Shown here: positions 43,630-52,687 of the stretch, piece after piece
Layout: every line of letters starts with the position of its first letter
Position numbering within the stretch: position 1 is the first letter of the stretch
NCBI RefSeq assembly: GCF_009739905.1
Contig: NZ_CP034279.1
Coordinates: 3,658,001-3,722,000, forward strand
Direction: 5' to 3'
Length of the DNA stretch: 64,000 nucleotides
Source: Streptomyces ficellus
Lineage (GTDB): Bacteria > Actinomycetota > Actinomycetes > Streptomycetales > Streptomycetaceae
Made by a program: the position numbers and the translations under genes
Notes under the pieces: generated by a model
The model's database searches: none
Told to the model about the DNA's origin: nothing
Seen by the model: only the letters and a program-made list of their open reading frames with translations

Positions 43630-45430
43630 ACAGCTTCGCCTCCAGCCGGGCGAGCGCCCGCAGCGCCCCCGGCGCGAACCGCGACAGCAGCCGCGCACCA
43701 TGGGCCTCCGGTGTCACCGGGACCACCGCCTCGTTCCGCACGACCGCCCGCAGGATCGCGTCGGCGACCTTCTCCGGCGGGTAGTTGCGCAGTCCGTAGA
43801 GCCGGGCGGTCTTCTTCTGCCGGCGCTTCTCCTCGTCCGCGGACACCCCGGCGAAGCGGGCGGTGGAGGTGATGTTGGTGTTCACGATGCCCGGGCACAC
43901 GGCGGTGACCCCGATGCCCCGGCCGGCCAGCTCGGCGCGCAGGCACTCACTGAGCATGAGGACCGCCGCCTTGGACGTGCTGTACGCGGGCAGCATCCGG
44001 GAGGGCTGGAACGCGGCCGCCGAGGCGGTGTTCACGATGTGCCCGCCCTGCCCGCGCTCGGCCATGCGCCGCCCGAAGATCCGGCAGCCGTGGATGACGC
44101 CCCAGAGGTTGACGTCGAGGACCTTCCGCCAGTCGTCGCTCGTGGTGTCGAGGAAGGCCCCGGACAGCCCGATCCCGGCGTTGTTGACCAGCACGTCCAC
44201 CGTGCCGTACTCGGCGGACACCTTGTCGGCGAGCTTCTCCACGGCCTGCTCGTCGCTGACGTCCACCGCCTCGCCCCAGGAGTCCGGAGCGCCGACCAGC
44301 CGGGCCATCGCGGCCGTCCGGGCGGCACCCTCCGCGTCCCGGTCCACCGCCACCACCCGCGCGCCCGCCTCGGCGAACGCGAACGCCGTGGCCCGCCCGA
44401 TACCGCTGGCGGCTCCCGTGACCAGGACCAGCTGGCCGCCGAACCGGTCCGCGTACCGCCGGCCCGCCGCCACCGGGGCCGCGACCTCGCCACCCCGTTC
44501 CTCGTGCGCCGTCACGAACTCGGTGATCCACGCCGCCAGCTGGTCCGGCCGGGTGCGCGGCACCCAGTGCTTGGCCGGCAGCGTCCGGCGCACCAACTGC
44601 GGCGCCCACTCGCCGAGATCGTCGTAGAGCCGTTCCGACAGGAAGGCGTCACCGGTGGGCGTGATCAGCTGCACGGGCGCGTGGGCGTACGCGTCGGAGC
44701 GCGGGCGCCGCAGCCGCGCGCGGACGTTGTCCCGGTACAGCCAGGCGCCGTGGGCGGCGTCCGACGGCAGGGAGGCGGTCGGGTAGCCGTCGGCCGGGAC
44801 CCCCTCCATGCGCCGTACGAGACCGGGCCACCGCTTGCCGAGCGGGCCGCGCCAGGCCAGCTCCGGCAGGACCGGGGTGTGCAGCGCGTACACGTACCAG
44901 GACCGGGCGCCCTGGCCGAGCAGCTGGCCCACCCGGCGGGGGGTGGGGCGGGTCGTGCGCCGTTTGATCCAGTGCCCGAAGTGATCCAGCGACGGCCCGG
45001 ACATCGACGTGAAGGAGGCGATCCGCCCCTCGGTGCGCCGGACCGTGACGAACTCCCACGCCTGCACCGACCCCCAGTCGTGTCCCACCAGGTGCACCGG
45101 CTCGTCCGGGCTGACCGCGTCCGCCACGGCCAGGAAGTCGTCGGTCAGCTTCTCCAGCGTGAACCCGCCGCGCAGCGGCCGCGGCGCCGTCGACCTGCCG
45201 TGCCCGCGCACGTCGTACAGCACCACGTGGAAGTGCTCGGCGAGCCGCCCGGCGACCTCGGACCACACCTCCTTGGAGTCCGGGTACCCGTGTACGAGCA
45301 CCACCGTGGGCCGGGCCGCGTCGCCCAGCTCGGCCACGCACAGCTCGATCCCGCCCGTACGCACCCAGCGCTCCCGCGCGTCCCGGAGGACACCCCCGGA
45401 GCGGCCCTCAAGACGTCCCTCGCGACTCAC
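43628..45430 (-). CDS. EphD-like fusion: alpha/beta hydrolase and short-chain dehydrogenase
   Basis: 600 residues. The N-terminal alpha/beta hydrolase has the oxyanion HGYPDS motif, a nucleophile aspartate in VGHDWGSV, and RGHGRS. The C-terminal half is an SDR with the Rossmann loop TGAASGIGRA, NNAG, and catalytic serine, tyrosine and lysine in SAAAF...YSTSKA. This matches the arrangement of mycobacterial EphD, an epoxide hydrolase fused to an SDR and linked to mycolic-acid metabolism; Streptomyces lacks mycolates, so its substrate is open. The GTG start at 45430 overlaps the M24 peptidase stop by four bases (GTGA), so the two are translationally coupled. Confidence 0.9.
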   Translation of the reverse strand: MSREGRLEGRSGGVLRDARERWVRTGGIELCVAELGDAARPTVVLVHGYPDSKEVWSEVAGRLAEHFHVVLYDVRGHGRSTAPRPLRGGFTLEKLTDDFLAVADAVSPDEPVHLVGHDWGSVQAWEFVTVRRTEGRIASFTSMSGPSLDHFGHWIKRRTTRPTPRRVGQLLGQGARSWYVYALHTPVLPELAWRGPLGKRWPGLVRRMEGVPADGYPTASLPSDAAHGAWLYRDNVRARLRRPRSDAYAHAPVQLITPTGDAFLSERLYDDLGEWAPQLVRRTLPAKHWVPRTRPDQLAAWITEFVTAHEERGGEVAAPVAAGRRYADRFGGQLVLVTGAASGIGRATAFAFAEAGARVVAVDRDAEGAARTAAMARLVGAPDSWGEAVDVSDEQAVEKLADKVSAEYGTVDVLVNNAGIGLSGAFLDTTSDDWRKVLDVNLWGVIHGCRIFGRRMAERGQGGHIVNTASAAAFQPSRMLPAYSTSKAAVLMLSECLRAELAGRGIGVTAVCPGIVNTNITSTARFAGVSADEEKRRQKKTARLYGLRNYPPEKVADAILRAVVRNEAVVPVTPEAHGARLLSRFAPGALRALARLEAKL

Positions 45431-46293
45431 GCTTCCTCCGCCCAGCGCCGCACGTGCGGCAGATCGTCGTCCAGCCAGAACGCGCTCTGTCCGGGGTCCC
45501 TGGAGTCGGTGACGACCAGCAGCTCCTCGAACTTCGCGCCCGTGCCCCTGAAACCGATGTGCGGCTCGACCGCCCACAACCCGGGCCGCGGGGGATGGTC
45601 GGAGAACCGGTACGGGGACCACAACGGCGACCAGCCCTCGCGGTGGCCGTGGAGGGCGTCGCTCGCGAGACCCTTCAGCGCCTGCGTACCGAACCCGAAG
45701 AGCGTCGGGTTCCAGCGGCGCTCCCTGACCCGGTCGACCTTGTGGGCGATGACGCCGAACGGATACGCGCGGTGCCGGTTGGCGTACCCCTGCCGGACCA
45801 TCAGCCGGTCCACGTCCTCGTAGATCTCCCGCAGCGGGCGCCGCTCCCGCGCCTCGCGCAGGATCAGCTCGCGGTGCTCGCGCAGGTCGGAGAGCAGCTT
45901 GTCGTGCAGGGGGTTGAGCCCGAGGCAGCCCGAATACCCGATGTCGGCGGTGAAGCCCCCGTACACCGGGGCCATGTCGAGGATGAACGGCATCCCCGCC
46001 TCCAGCCGCCGGTTCGTCGGGAAGAACTGGAGCGGTATCCGGAAGTCCACGAACGCGGTGCGGTCGCCGAACCAGGCGAACGGCAGGTGGAACCAGTCCC
46101 GCACACCCCGCTCGCGCAGCCACTCGCGCTGCATCCGCGCCGCCTCGCGCTCCGTCACGCCCGGCTTGAGCTGCGCGGCGACGGCCTCGGCGCATTCGTA
46201 CGCCAGGCGCTGTACCCGCCGGAACCCGTCCAGCCGCGCGTCCCGCTCCGCGAAGTCCGACGCCCGTGATGTCGCAGGGGAAACCAAGGCCAT
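45427..46293 (-). CDS. M24-family metallopeptidase
   Basis: 288 residues of the pita-bread fold used by aminopeptidase P and methionine aminopeptidase. FILDMAPVYGGFTADIGYSG carries two metal-binding aspartates, GVIAHKVDRV the histidine, and LWAVEPHIGFRGTGAKFEELLVV the two glutamate ligands. The N terminus (ARLDGFRRVQRLAYECAEAV) lacks the creatinase-like domain of full AmpP, so it is the short form. Specificity is unknown. It is directly upstream of and coupled to the EphD-like gene. Confidence 0.88.
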   Translation of the reverse strand: MALVSPATSRASDFAERDARLDGFRRVQRLAYECAEAVAAQLKPGVTEREAARMQREWLRERGVRDWFHLPFAWFGDRTAFVDFRIPLQFFPTNRRLEAGMPFILDMAPVYGGFTADIGYSGCLGLNPLHDKLLSDLREHRELILREARERRPLREIYEDVDRLMVRQGYANRHRAYPFGVIAHKVDRVRERRWNPTLFGFGTQALKGLASDALHGHREGWSPLWSPYRFSDHPPRPGLWAVEPHIGFRGTGAKFEELLVVTDSRDPGQSAFWLDDDLPHVRRWAEEA

Positions 46294-46520
46294 GCCAACC
46301 CGCCCGTCCGTCCGTGTGCCGTACGCGGTCGTAACTTGACACTGATGAATGTGACAATGCCCGGCGGCTGCGTCAAGGGGCGTGCACCGCCTGTGGAAAA
46401 CCCCGACCGCGCCGGCCCGTGCGGTGCCGCGCCCCTACGGGCGCGTACGCCTTGAGTCGGACACCGATCCAGCCGCCTGGTCTGACGACCGCTGTGGTCT
46501 GCGCCACTACCGTCGACGAC

Positions 46521-47501
46521 GTGACTGTGATCGCGACCGAAAGCCTCAGCAAGCGGTTCCCCCGGGTGACCGCTCTCGACCGGCTCTCCCTGGACATCGG
46601 GCCCGGTGTGACCGGACTTGTGGGTGCCAACGGAGCCGGCAAGTCCACCATGATCAAGATCCTGCTGGGTCTGTCCCCCGCCACCGAGGGCCGCGCCGAG
46701 GTCCTCGGCCTCGACGTCGCCACCAGCGGCGCCGCCATCCGCGAGCGGGTCGGCTACATGCCCGAGCACGACTGCCTGCCGCCCGACGTCTCGGCCACCG
46801 AGTTCGTCGTCCACATGGCCCGCATGTCCGGCCTGCCGCCCACCGCCGCCCGCGAGCGCACCGCCGACACCCTGCGCCACGTCGGGCTGTACGAGGAGCG
46901 GTACCGCCCCATCGGCGGCTACTCGACCGGCATGAAGCAGCGCGTGAAACTCGCCCAGGCACTGGTCCACGACCCGCGGCTGGTCCTCCTCGACGAGCCG
47001 ACGAACGGCCTCGACCCGGTCGGCCGCGACGAGATGCTGGGCCTGATCCGCCGCGTCTACACCGACTTCGGCATCTCGGTCCTGGTCACGTCCCACCTGC
47101 TGGGCGAACTCGAACGCACCTGTGACCACGTCGTCGTGATCGACGGCGGCAAGCTCCTGCGCTCCAGCTCCACCAGCGACTTCACCCAGGTCACCACCAC
47201 CCTCGCCGTGGAGGTCACCGACACCGACGCGCACCCCGACGGCACGGCGGCCCTCCGCGAGGCCCTCACGGCGGCCGGAGTCACCTTCCACGCGCGCGTG
47301 GAGGACGGCATGCCCGGCGCCGGCCACGTCCTGTTGCTGGAGGCGACCGGCGAGGAGACGTACGACCTCGTGCGCGACACCGTCGCCGAACTCGGCCTCG
47401 GCCTGGTCCGGATGGAACAGCGCCGCCACCACATCGCCGAGGTCTTCCGCCCCGGCACGGAAGCCGCCACGAGCCGGCCGCAGGAGGTGCCGACCCGATG
47501 A
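46521..47501 (+). CDS. ABC transporter ATP-binding protein (module 1)
   Basis: 326 residues. Walker A is GANGAGKST, the signature is YSTGMKQRVKLAQ and Walker B is LVLLDEPTNGLDP, all of the CcmA/ABC-2 exporter type; a C-terminal extension of about 90 residues follows the ATPase. The GTG at 46521 has no ribosome site, but TACCGT stands at 46508-46513, so a leaderless transcript is possible. Its stop overlaps the permease start (ATGA). Confidence 0.9.
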   Translation: MTVIATESLSKRFPRVTALDRLSLDIGPGVTGLVGANGAGKSTMIKILLGLSPATEGRAEVLGLDVATSGAAIRERVGYMPEHDCLPPDVSATEFVVHMARMSGLPPTAARERTADTLRHVGLYEERYRPIGGYSTGMKQRVKLAQALVHDPRLVLLDEPTNGLDPVGRDEMLGLIRRVYTDFGISVLVTSHLLGELERTCDHVVVIDGGKLLRSSSTSDFTQVTTTLAVEVTDTDAHPDGTAALREALTAAGVTFHARVEDGMPGAGHVLLLEATGEETYDLVRDTVAELGLGLVRMEQRRHHIAEVFRPGTEAATSRPQEVPTR

Positions 47502-48391
47502 GCACGCCCACCACGCGCACCGAGACGCGGATCCACAACATCGGCTACCGCGACTACGACGGGCCCCGCCTCGGCCGGGCCTACGCCCGCCGCTCGCTGT
47601 TCTCGCAGTCGCTGCGCGGCGCCTACGGACTGGGCCGCAGCGCCAAGTCCAAGGTGCTGCCGATGATCCTCTTCGCGGTGATGTGCGTCCCCGCCCTGAT
47701 CGTCGTCGCGGTGGCGGTGGCCACCAAGATGAAGGACCTGCCGCTGGACTACACCGGGTACGCGATCTTCACCCAGGCCGTCATCGGCCTGTTCCTCGCC
47801 TCCCAGGCACCCCAGTCCGTCTCGCGCGACCTCCGCTTCAAGACCGTGCCGCTGTACTTCTCCCGCCCCATCGAGCACGTCGACTACGTCGTCGCCAAGT
47901 ACGGCGCGATGGCCTCGGCGCTGTTCATCCTGACCGCCTCGCCGCTGCTCATCCTCTACATCGGATCGCTGCTCGCGAAGATGGACTTCGCCGACCAGAC
48001 GCAAGGCTTCGGACAGGGGCTGGTCTCCGTGGCACTGCTGTCGCTGCTCTTCGGCGGGATCGGCCTGGTCCTCGCCGCGCTCACTCCGCGCCGCGGCTTC
48101 GGGGTCGCGGCGGTCATCGCCGCCCTCACCATCTCCTACGGAGCCGTCACCACGCTCCAGGCCATCGCCTGGAACACCGACTCGCTGGACGCCGTCCCGT
48201 GGCTCGGCCTGTTCTCGCCCATCACCCTCGTCGACGGCGTGCAGACCGCCTTCCTGGGGGCCTCGTCCTCCTTCCCCGCCGAGGCCGGACCGGGCGCCGG
48301 ACAGGGAGTCGTCTACCTGCTGGTCGTCCTCGCCCTCATCGCGGGCTCCTACGCCGTCCTGCTGCGCCGCTACCGAAAGGTCGGGCTGTGA
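47498..48391 (+). CDS. ABC-2 type permease (module 1)
   Basis: 297 residues with six hydrophobic helices. After a charged leader RIHNIGYRDYDGPRLGRA, helices include VLPMILFAVMCVPALIVVAV and YAIFTQAVIGLFLASQAPQ; the cytoplasmic loop VSRDLRFKTVPLYFSRPIEH may contact the ATPase. GCAGGAGGTG inside the end of the ATPase gene provides the ribosome site. It works with the preceding ATPase; the transported substrate is unknown. Confidence 0.85.
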   Translation: MSTPTTRTETRIHNIGYRDYDGPRLGRAYARRSLFSQSLRGAYGLGRSAKSKVLPMILFAVMCVPALIVVAVAVATKMKDLPLDYTGYAIFTQAVIGLFLASQAPQSVSRDLRFKTVPLYFSRPIEHVDYVVAKYGAMASALFILTASPLLILYIGSLLAKMDFADQTQGFGQGLVSVALLSLLFGGIGLVLAALTPRRGFGVAAVIAALTISYGAVTTLQAIAWNTDSLDAVPWLGLFSPITLVDGVQTAFLGASSSFPAEAGPGAGQGVVYLLVVLALIAGSYAVLLRRYRKVGL

Positions 48392-48440
48392 CCGCCCTCC
48401 CGTCGCCCACCACCACCCTTCAAAGGAATGGGCTTCGCCC

Positions 48441-49352
48441 ATGAGCACTCTTTCCATCGACCACGTCTCACGGTGGTTCGGCAACGTCGTGGCCGTCAAC
48501 GACGTCACCATGTCCATCGGCCCCGGAGTGACCGGACTGCTCGGCCCCAACGGCGCCGGAAAGTCCACCCTGATCAACATGATGGGCGGGTTCCTCGCCC
48601 CCTCCTCCGGTTCCGTGACCCTCGACGGGCAGCCGATCTGGCGCAACGAGTCGGTCTACCGCCGCATCGGCGTGGTGCCCGAACGGGAGGCGATGTACGA
48701 CTTCCTCACCGGCCGCGAGTTCGTCGTCGCCAACGCCGAACTCCACGGCCTGGGCGCCGCCGAGGCCCAGAAGGCCCTGGCCACCGTGGAGATGGAGTAC
48801 GCCCAGGACCGCAAGATCGCCACCTACAGCAAGGGCATGCGGCAGCGCGTGAAGATGGCCTCGGCCCTGGTCCACGAACCGTCCGTGCTGCTGCTGGACG
48901 AGCCGTTCAACGGCATGGACCCGCGCCAGCGCATGCAGCTGATGGACCTGCTGCGGCGGATGGGCTCCGAGGGCCGCACCGTCCTGTTCTCCTCCCACAT
49001 CCTGGAGGAGGTCGAGCAACTCGCCTCCCACATCGAGGTGATCGTCGCCGGCCGGCACGCGGCCAGCGGCGACTTCCGCCGCATCCGGCGCCTGATGACC
49101 GACCGGCCGCACCGCTACCTCGTACGGTCCAGCGACGACCGCGCCCTGGCCGCCGCGCTGATCGCCGACCCGTCGACCGCCGGCATCGACGTGGACGTCA
49201 CGGAGGGCGCCCTGCGCATCCAGGCGGTGGACTTCGCGCGCTTCACCGAACTGCTCCCGAAGGTCGCCCGCGCGCACTCCATCCGGCTGCTCACGGTCTC
49301 GCCCTCGGACGAGTCCCTCGAGTCGGTCTTCTCGTACCTCGTCGCGGCCTGA
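48441..49352 (+). CDS. ABC transporter ATP-binding protein (module 2)
   Basis: 303 residues with GPNGAGKST, YSKGMRQRVKMAS and VLLLDEPFNGMDP, closely like module 1. Its shorter C-terminal extension spans about 90 residues after the ATPase. CAAAGGAATGGG precedes the start. Modules 1 and 2 may have arisen by duplication of an ATPase-permease pair. Confidence 0.9.
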   Translation: MSTLSIDHVSRWFGNVVAVNDVTMSIGPGVTGLLGPNGAGKSTLINMMGGFLAPSSGSVTLDGQPIWRNESVYRRIGVVPEREAMYDFLTGREFVVANAELHGLGAAEAQKALATVEMEYAQDRKIATYSKGMRQRVKMASALVHEPSVLLLDEPFNGMDPRQRMQLMDLLRRMGSEGRTVLFSSHILEEVEQLASHIEVIVAGRHAASGDFRRIRRLMTDRPHRYLVRSSDDRALAAALIADPSTAGIDVDVTEGALRIQAVDFARFTELLPKVARAHSIRLLTVSPSDESLESVFSYLVAA

Positions 49353-49368
49353 AGGGAGCCTCACGACC

Positions 49369-50088
49369 ATGTACAACCCCACAGTCGCCCGGCTCACCTA
49401 CCGGGCCCTGCTCGGCCGCCGCCGGGCCGCGATCCTCTTCGTCCTGCCCGGCCTCCTGCTGCTCATCGCGGCCGCCGTACGGGCCTTCAACGGCGCCGAC
49501 GACCAGATCGCCGCCGACGTCCTCGGCGGGTTCGCGCTCGCCACGATGGTGCCGCTGATCGGAGTCATCGCCGGCACGGGCGCCATCGCGCCCGAGATCG
49601 ACGACGGCTCGATCGTCTACCTGCTGGCCAAGCCGGTGAAACGACCGACGATCATCTTCACCAAGCTGATCGTGGCCATCGCCGTGACCATGGTCTTCTC
49701 GGCGGTGCCCACCTTCCTCGCCGGAATGATCCTCAACGGCAACGGCCAGCAGGTGGCGGTCGCCCACACCGTCGCCGCGCTCGTCGCCTCGATCGCCTAC
49801 AGCGCGCTGTTCCTGCTGCTCGGCACGGTCAGCCGCCACGCGGTCGTCATCGGGCTCGTCTACGCCCTGGTGTGGGAGGCCGTGTTCGGCAGCCTCATCG
49901 CGGGCGCCAAGACCCTGAGCGTCCAGCAGTGGGCGCTCGCCGTCGCCGAGAAGGTCACGGGAGACGGGCTGGTCGCCTCGGACGTCGGCCTGCCGGCCGC
50001 GGTGGCGCTGCTGGCGGGCGTGACGGTGGCGGCCACCTGGTTCGCCGGCCACAAGCTGCGGACGCTGACGCTGGCGGGCGACGAGTAG
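49369..50088 (+). CDS. ABC-2 type permease (module 2)
   Basis: 239 residues with six helices, including ILFVLPGLLLLIAAAVRAF, FALATMVPLIGVIAGTGAIAP and ATWFAGHKLRTLTL at the end. The motif EIDDGSIVYLLAKPVKRP, between helices 2 and 3, matches the permease-type coupling loop also seen in module 1 (FSRPIEH). It starts 16 bp after the ATPase with GAAGGGAG. A strong terminator follows. Confidence 0.85.
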   Translation: MYNPTVARLTYRALLGRRRAAILFVLPGLLLLIAAAVRAFNGADDQIAADVLGGFALATMVPLIGVIAGTGAIAPEIDDGSIVYLLAKPVKRPTIIFTKLIVAIAVTMVFSAVPTFLAGMILNGNGQQVAVAHTVAALVASIAYSALFLLLGTVSRHAVVIGLVYALVWEAVFGSLIAGAKTLSVQQWALAVAEKVTGDGLVASDVGLPAAVALLAGVTVAATWFAGHKLRTLTLAGDE

Positions 50089-50107
50089 CCACGCGCGCGT
50101 ACGCACC

Positions 50108-50138
50108 CGGGGCCCGCACGCGCGCGTGCGGGGCCCCG
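50108..50138 (+). terminator. Terminator of the double ABC operon
   Basis: CGGGGCCCGCACGC against GCGTGCGGGGCCCCG forms a 14-bp stem with one bulged base and a 2-nt apex, 19 bp after the last permease stop. Confidence 0.75.
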
Positions 50139-50232
50139 AGCCGCGACGGGTCCGGGCCCCCGCCCAGCCTCCCCGCGTTCACACCGGCCTGACGCGCCGG
50201 TCGGGCACACTTGCCGTACGGAGGAGGCAGCC

Positions 50233-50478
50233 ATGGCCGCAGACCATGAGGACCGCGACGGCTCCTGGGACGACGTCGAACTGGACCAGGACTTCATACG
50301 CTCCGCCGAGGCCACCGAGCCGTCCGCCCGGGCCCGGATGCTCGCCGCGCGCTGGCGCGGCCGCCCGCCCGAGCCCCAGCCCTGGCGCTCCGACGAACCC
50401 CCGGCGGGCTGGTTCTTCAGCCGGGCCCGCCGGCGAGGACGGCGCCGCCGCAAGAAGGACGGCGACGACACGCCCTGA
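50233..50478 (+). CDS. Small charged protein (81 aa), unknown
   Basis: 81 residues behind GGAGGAGGCAGCC. The N terminus is acidic (ADHEDRDGSWDDVELDQDF), the middle tryptophan- and proline-rich (WRGRPPEPQPWR), and the C terminus very basic (RARRRGRRRRKK). It is conserved in Streptomyces as far as I recall, with no known role. The basic tail could bind nucleic acid or membranes. Confidence 0.7.
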   Translation: MAADHEDRDGSWDDVELDQDFIRSAEATEPSARARMLAARWRGRPPEPQPWRSDEPPAGWFFSRARRRGRRRRKKDGDDTP

Positions 50479-50570
50479 GCGCGGGCGCCCTGAACCCGGC
50501 TGCCCCTGAGCGCGGGCGCCCCTGGACCCGGGTGCCCCCGGACCTGGGCGCCCTGAAAACCCGGGCGTCC
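50474..50570. repeat. Degenerate repeat array between two stop codons
   Basis: CCTGAGCGCGGGCGCC occurs at 50474-50489, where it contains the stop codon of the 81-aa gene, and again at 50505-50520. Related CCCTGAACCCGG and CCTGGACCCGGG units fill the space up to the stop codon of the convergent MFS gene at 50571. Confidence 0.75.
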
Positions 50571-51872
50571 CTACCGCGCCCCGACCCGGACCCTGCGGTC
50601 GCGCGCCGCCAGCAGGCCCGTCACCAGTGCCGCCGCGCAGACGCACAGGACCAGCGCGATCGGCACCGTCCAGCCGCCCGTCGCCTCGTGGACCGCGCCG
50701 GCCGCGAGCGGCCCGGCGGCCGCCAGCAGGTACCCGACCGTCTGCGCCATCCCCGACAGCCGCGAGGCGGTCACCGCGTCCCCGCTGCGCAGCACGATCA
50801 GCGTCAGCGCCAGGCCCACGGCCCCGCCCTGGCCGACCCCGAGCACCGCCGCCCACAGCCAGGCCCCCGACACCGGCTCCACCATCAGCCCCGCGTACCC
50901 CACCGCCACCAGGGACGTCACCAGCGCGACCAGCGGTCGCTGGCTCCGCATCCGGCCGGCCAGCAGCGGCACCAGGAACGCGCCCGCGACCTGGACGAGG
51001 TTGTTGAACGCGAACACGACCCCCGCCGTCGACCGGCTCATCCCGTGGTCGGTGAGGATCGTCGGCATCCAGGCGATCAGGACGTACGACCAGAGGGACT
51101 GCAGGCCCATGAACAGGGTGACCTGCCACGCCAGCGCCGAACGCCAGACACCGCGCACCGGGCCCGCCGGGGCTGCCGCCACCCGCACCTCCCGGCCCGT
51201 ACGCCCGCGGGCGATCAGGACCTGCGGCAGCCACACCGCCGCCGCCACCGCCGCGAGCAGCGACCAGAACGCCAGCGACGCCTCCCAACTGCCCCCGAAC
51301 GCCCGCTCCAACGGCACCGACGCCGCCGCCACCACCGTCGCACCCGCGATCATCGCGCCCGTGTAGACGGACGTCATCGACGCGGCCCGGTCCGGGAAGT
51401 CCCGTTTGATCAGGCCCGGCATGAGGACGTTGAGCAGGGCGATCGCCGTGCCCACCAGGACGCCTCCGCCGTACAGCGCGTAGAGGGAGGGCAGTACGCG
51501 TACGAGGATGCCGGCGGCCAGCAGCAACAGGGCTCCGAGCAGCACCTGTTCGGTGCCCAGCCGCCGCCCCAGCCACGGCGCCACCGCCGCGCCCACGCCG
51601 AGGAACAGCACCGGGACCGACGTGATCAGCGAGGTCGCCGTCGATGACAGCCCGAAGGCGGCGCTGATCTCCCCGGCCAGCGGCGACACGCTCGCCAGCG
51701 CCGCCCGCATGTTCAGCGAGGCGAGCACGATGCCGGCGAGCAGCAGCACCGGGTGGGCGAGCAACGCCCTCCGCGCGGCGGCGCCCCGGGGTGAGGGCAG
51801 GGCGTCGGCCTCCGCGTCCAGGAGGAGCGGACGGACGGATTCCGGGCGTGCCACGTGCACAGCACCTTTCAC
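50571..51872 (-). CDS. CynX/NimT-type MFS transporter
   Basis: 433 residues with about twelve helices after a 35-residue cytoplasmic leader. LLAGIVLASLNMRAALASVSPLAGEI is the N-terminal signature of the CynX/NimT subgroup (cyanate, nitroimidazole and related anions). A motif-A-like loop WLGRRLGTEQV follows helix 2. The ATG at 51872 and nearby in-frame GTGs are all possible starts. It is paired with the GntR regulator 27 bp upstream on the same strand. Confidence 0.88.
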   Translation of the reverse strand: MKGAVHVARPESVRPLLLDAEADALPSPRGAAARRALLAHPVLLLAGIVLASLNMRAALASVSPLAGEISAAFGLSSTATSLITSVPVLFLGVGAAVAPWLGRRLGTEQVLLGALLLLAAGILVRVLPSLYALYGGGVLVGTAIALLNVLMPGLIKRDFPDRAASMTSVYTGAMIAGATVVAAASVPLERAFGGSWEASLAFWSLLAAVAAAVWLPQVLIARGRTGREVRVAAAPAGPVRGVWRSALAWQVTLFMGLQSLWSYVLIAWMPTILTDHGMSRSTAGVVFAFNNLVQVAGAFLVPLLAGRMRSQRPLVALVTSLVAVGYAGLMVEPVSGAWLWAAVLGVGQGGAVGLALTLIVLRSGDAVTASRLSGMAQTVGYLLAAAGPLAAGAVHEATGGWTVPIALVLCVCAAALVTGLLAARDRRVRVGAR

Positions 51873-51899
51873 GACGACGACATACGTACGGGGGGAGGT

Positions 51900-52577
51900 T
51901 CAGCGGGTCGCGACGATCGAGCGGACCGTCTCCAGCGGCACGCGCAGCAGTTCGCGCACCGCCGCCCCGGCCGCGTCCGGTTGCCCCGCCTCGATCGCCG
52001 CGACCAGCGCCTCATGCGCGTCCAGATCGATGGCGGGCATCTCGTGGTCGCCCAGCGACTCGACGAGGCTCTCGTGGACCTGCGCGGAGAAGAACCGGTA
52101 CACCTCGGTGAACGCGGCGTTGTGCGTGGCCTCGACGACCGCCCGGTGGAAGGCCAGGTCGGCGTCGGCGGCCCGGTCGCCCTCCTCGCGCAGGGTGGTG
52201 AGCGCGGCGCGCAGCCGCAGCAGGTCGTGGGTGTCGCGCCGGGCGGCCGCGAGCCGTGCCGCCTCCGTCTCCAGGGCGATCCGCAGCTCCAGGACGTCCA
52301 GGGCGCCGGCGGCCCGGACGGTGCGCAGCACGGCGGCGGCGTCGGCGGTGGAGCGTACGAACGTGCCGTTGCCCTGCCGGGACTCCAGTAGACCGGCGTG
52401 GACGAGGACGCGGACGGCCTCGCGGACGGTGTTGCGGCCGACGCCGAGCTGCCCGGCGAGCTCGTGCTCGGTGGGGATGCGGTCGCCGACGGTCCACTCG
52501 CCGCCGGCGAGCTGGGCGCGGAGCTGGTCCACGACGGCGTCGACGAGGGAGGTCCGCCCCGCGGCTTTCAGTGCCAT
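51900..52577 (-). CDS. FadR-type GntR transcriptional regulator
   Basis: 225 residues from the ATG at 52577 behind GGGGACGG. The winged helix is [44 protein letters not shown]; the helical FCD effector domain follows, with histidines in [14 protein letters not shown] and [11 protein letters not shown] that in this family bind a metal. It likely controls the downstream MFS gene. Target acid is unknown. Confidence 0.9.
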   Translation of the reverse strand: MALKAAGRTSLVDAVVDQLRAQLAGGEWTVGDRIPTEHELAGQLGVGRNTVREAVRVLVHAGLLESRQGNGTFVRSTADAAAVLRTVRAAGALDVLELRIALETEAARLAAARRDTHDLLRLRAALTTLREEGDRAADADLAFHRAVVEATHNAAFTEVYRFFSAQVHESLVESLGDHEMPAIDLDAHEALVAAIEAGQPDAAGAAVRELLRVPLETVRSIVATR

Positions 52578-52616
52578 CCGTCCCCTACCCCACTCACTCA
52601 TTCGCCCGGTTGCCCA

Positions 52617-52629
52617 GTCATCCTACAAC
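52617..52629. promoter_or_regulatory. Possible GntR operator
   Basis: GTCATCCTACAAC lies 40 bp before the GntR start and 59 bp before lpdA. FadR-type regulators often bind TTGT-N-(G)AT-type sites in such gaps. The match is by eye and weak. Confidence 0.25.
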
Positions 52630-52687
52630 TTGCCTCCGGGATTACTGTGGGCACAGCCGCACTCACTCACACCCTGGGGAGCAAGCC

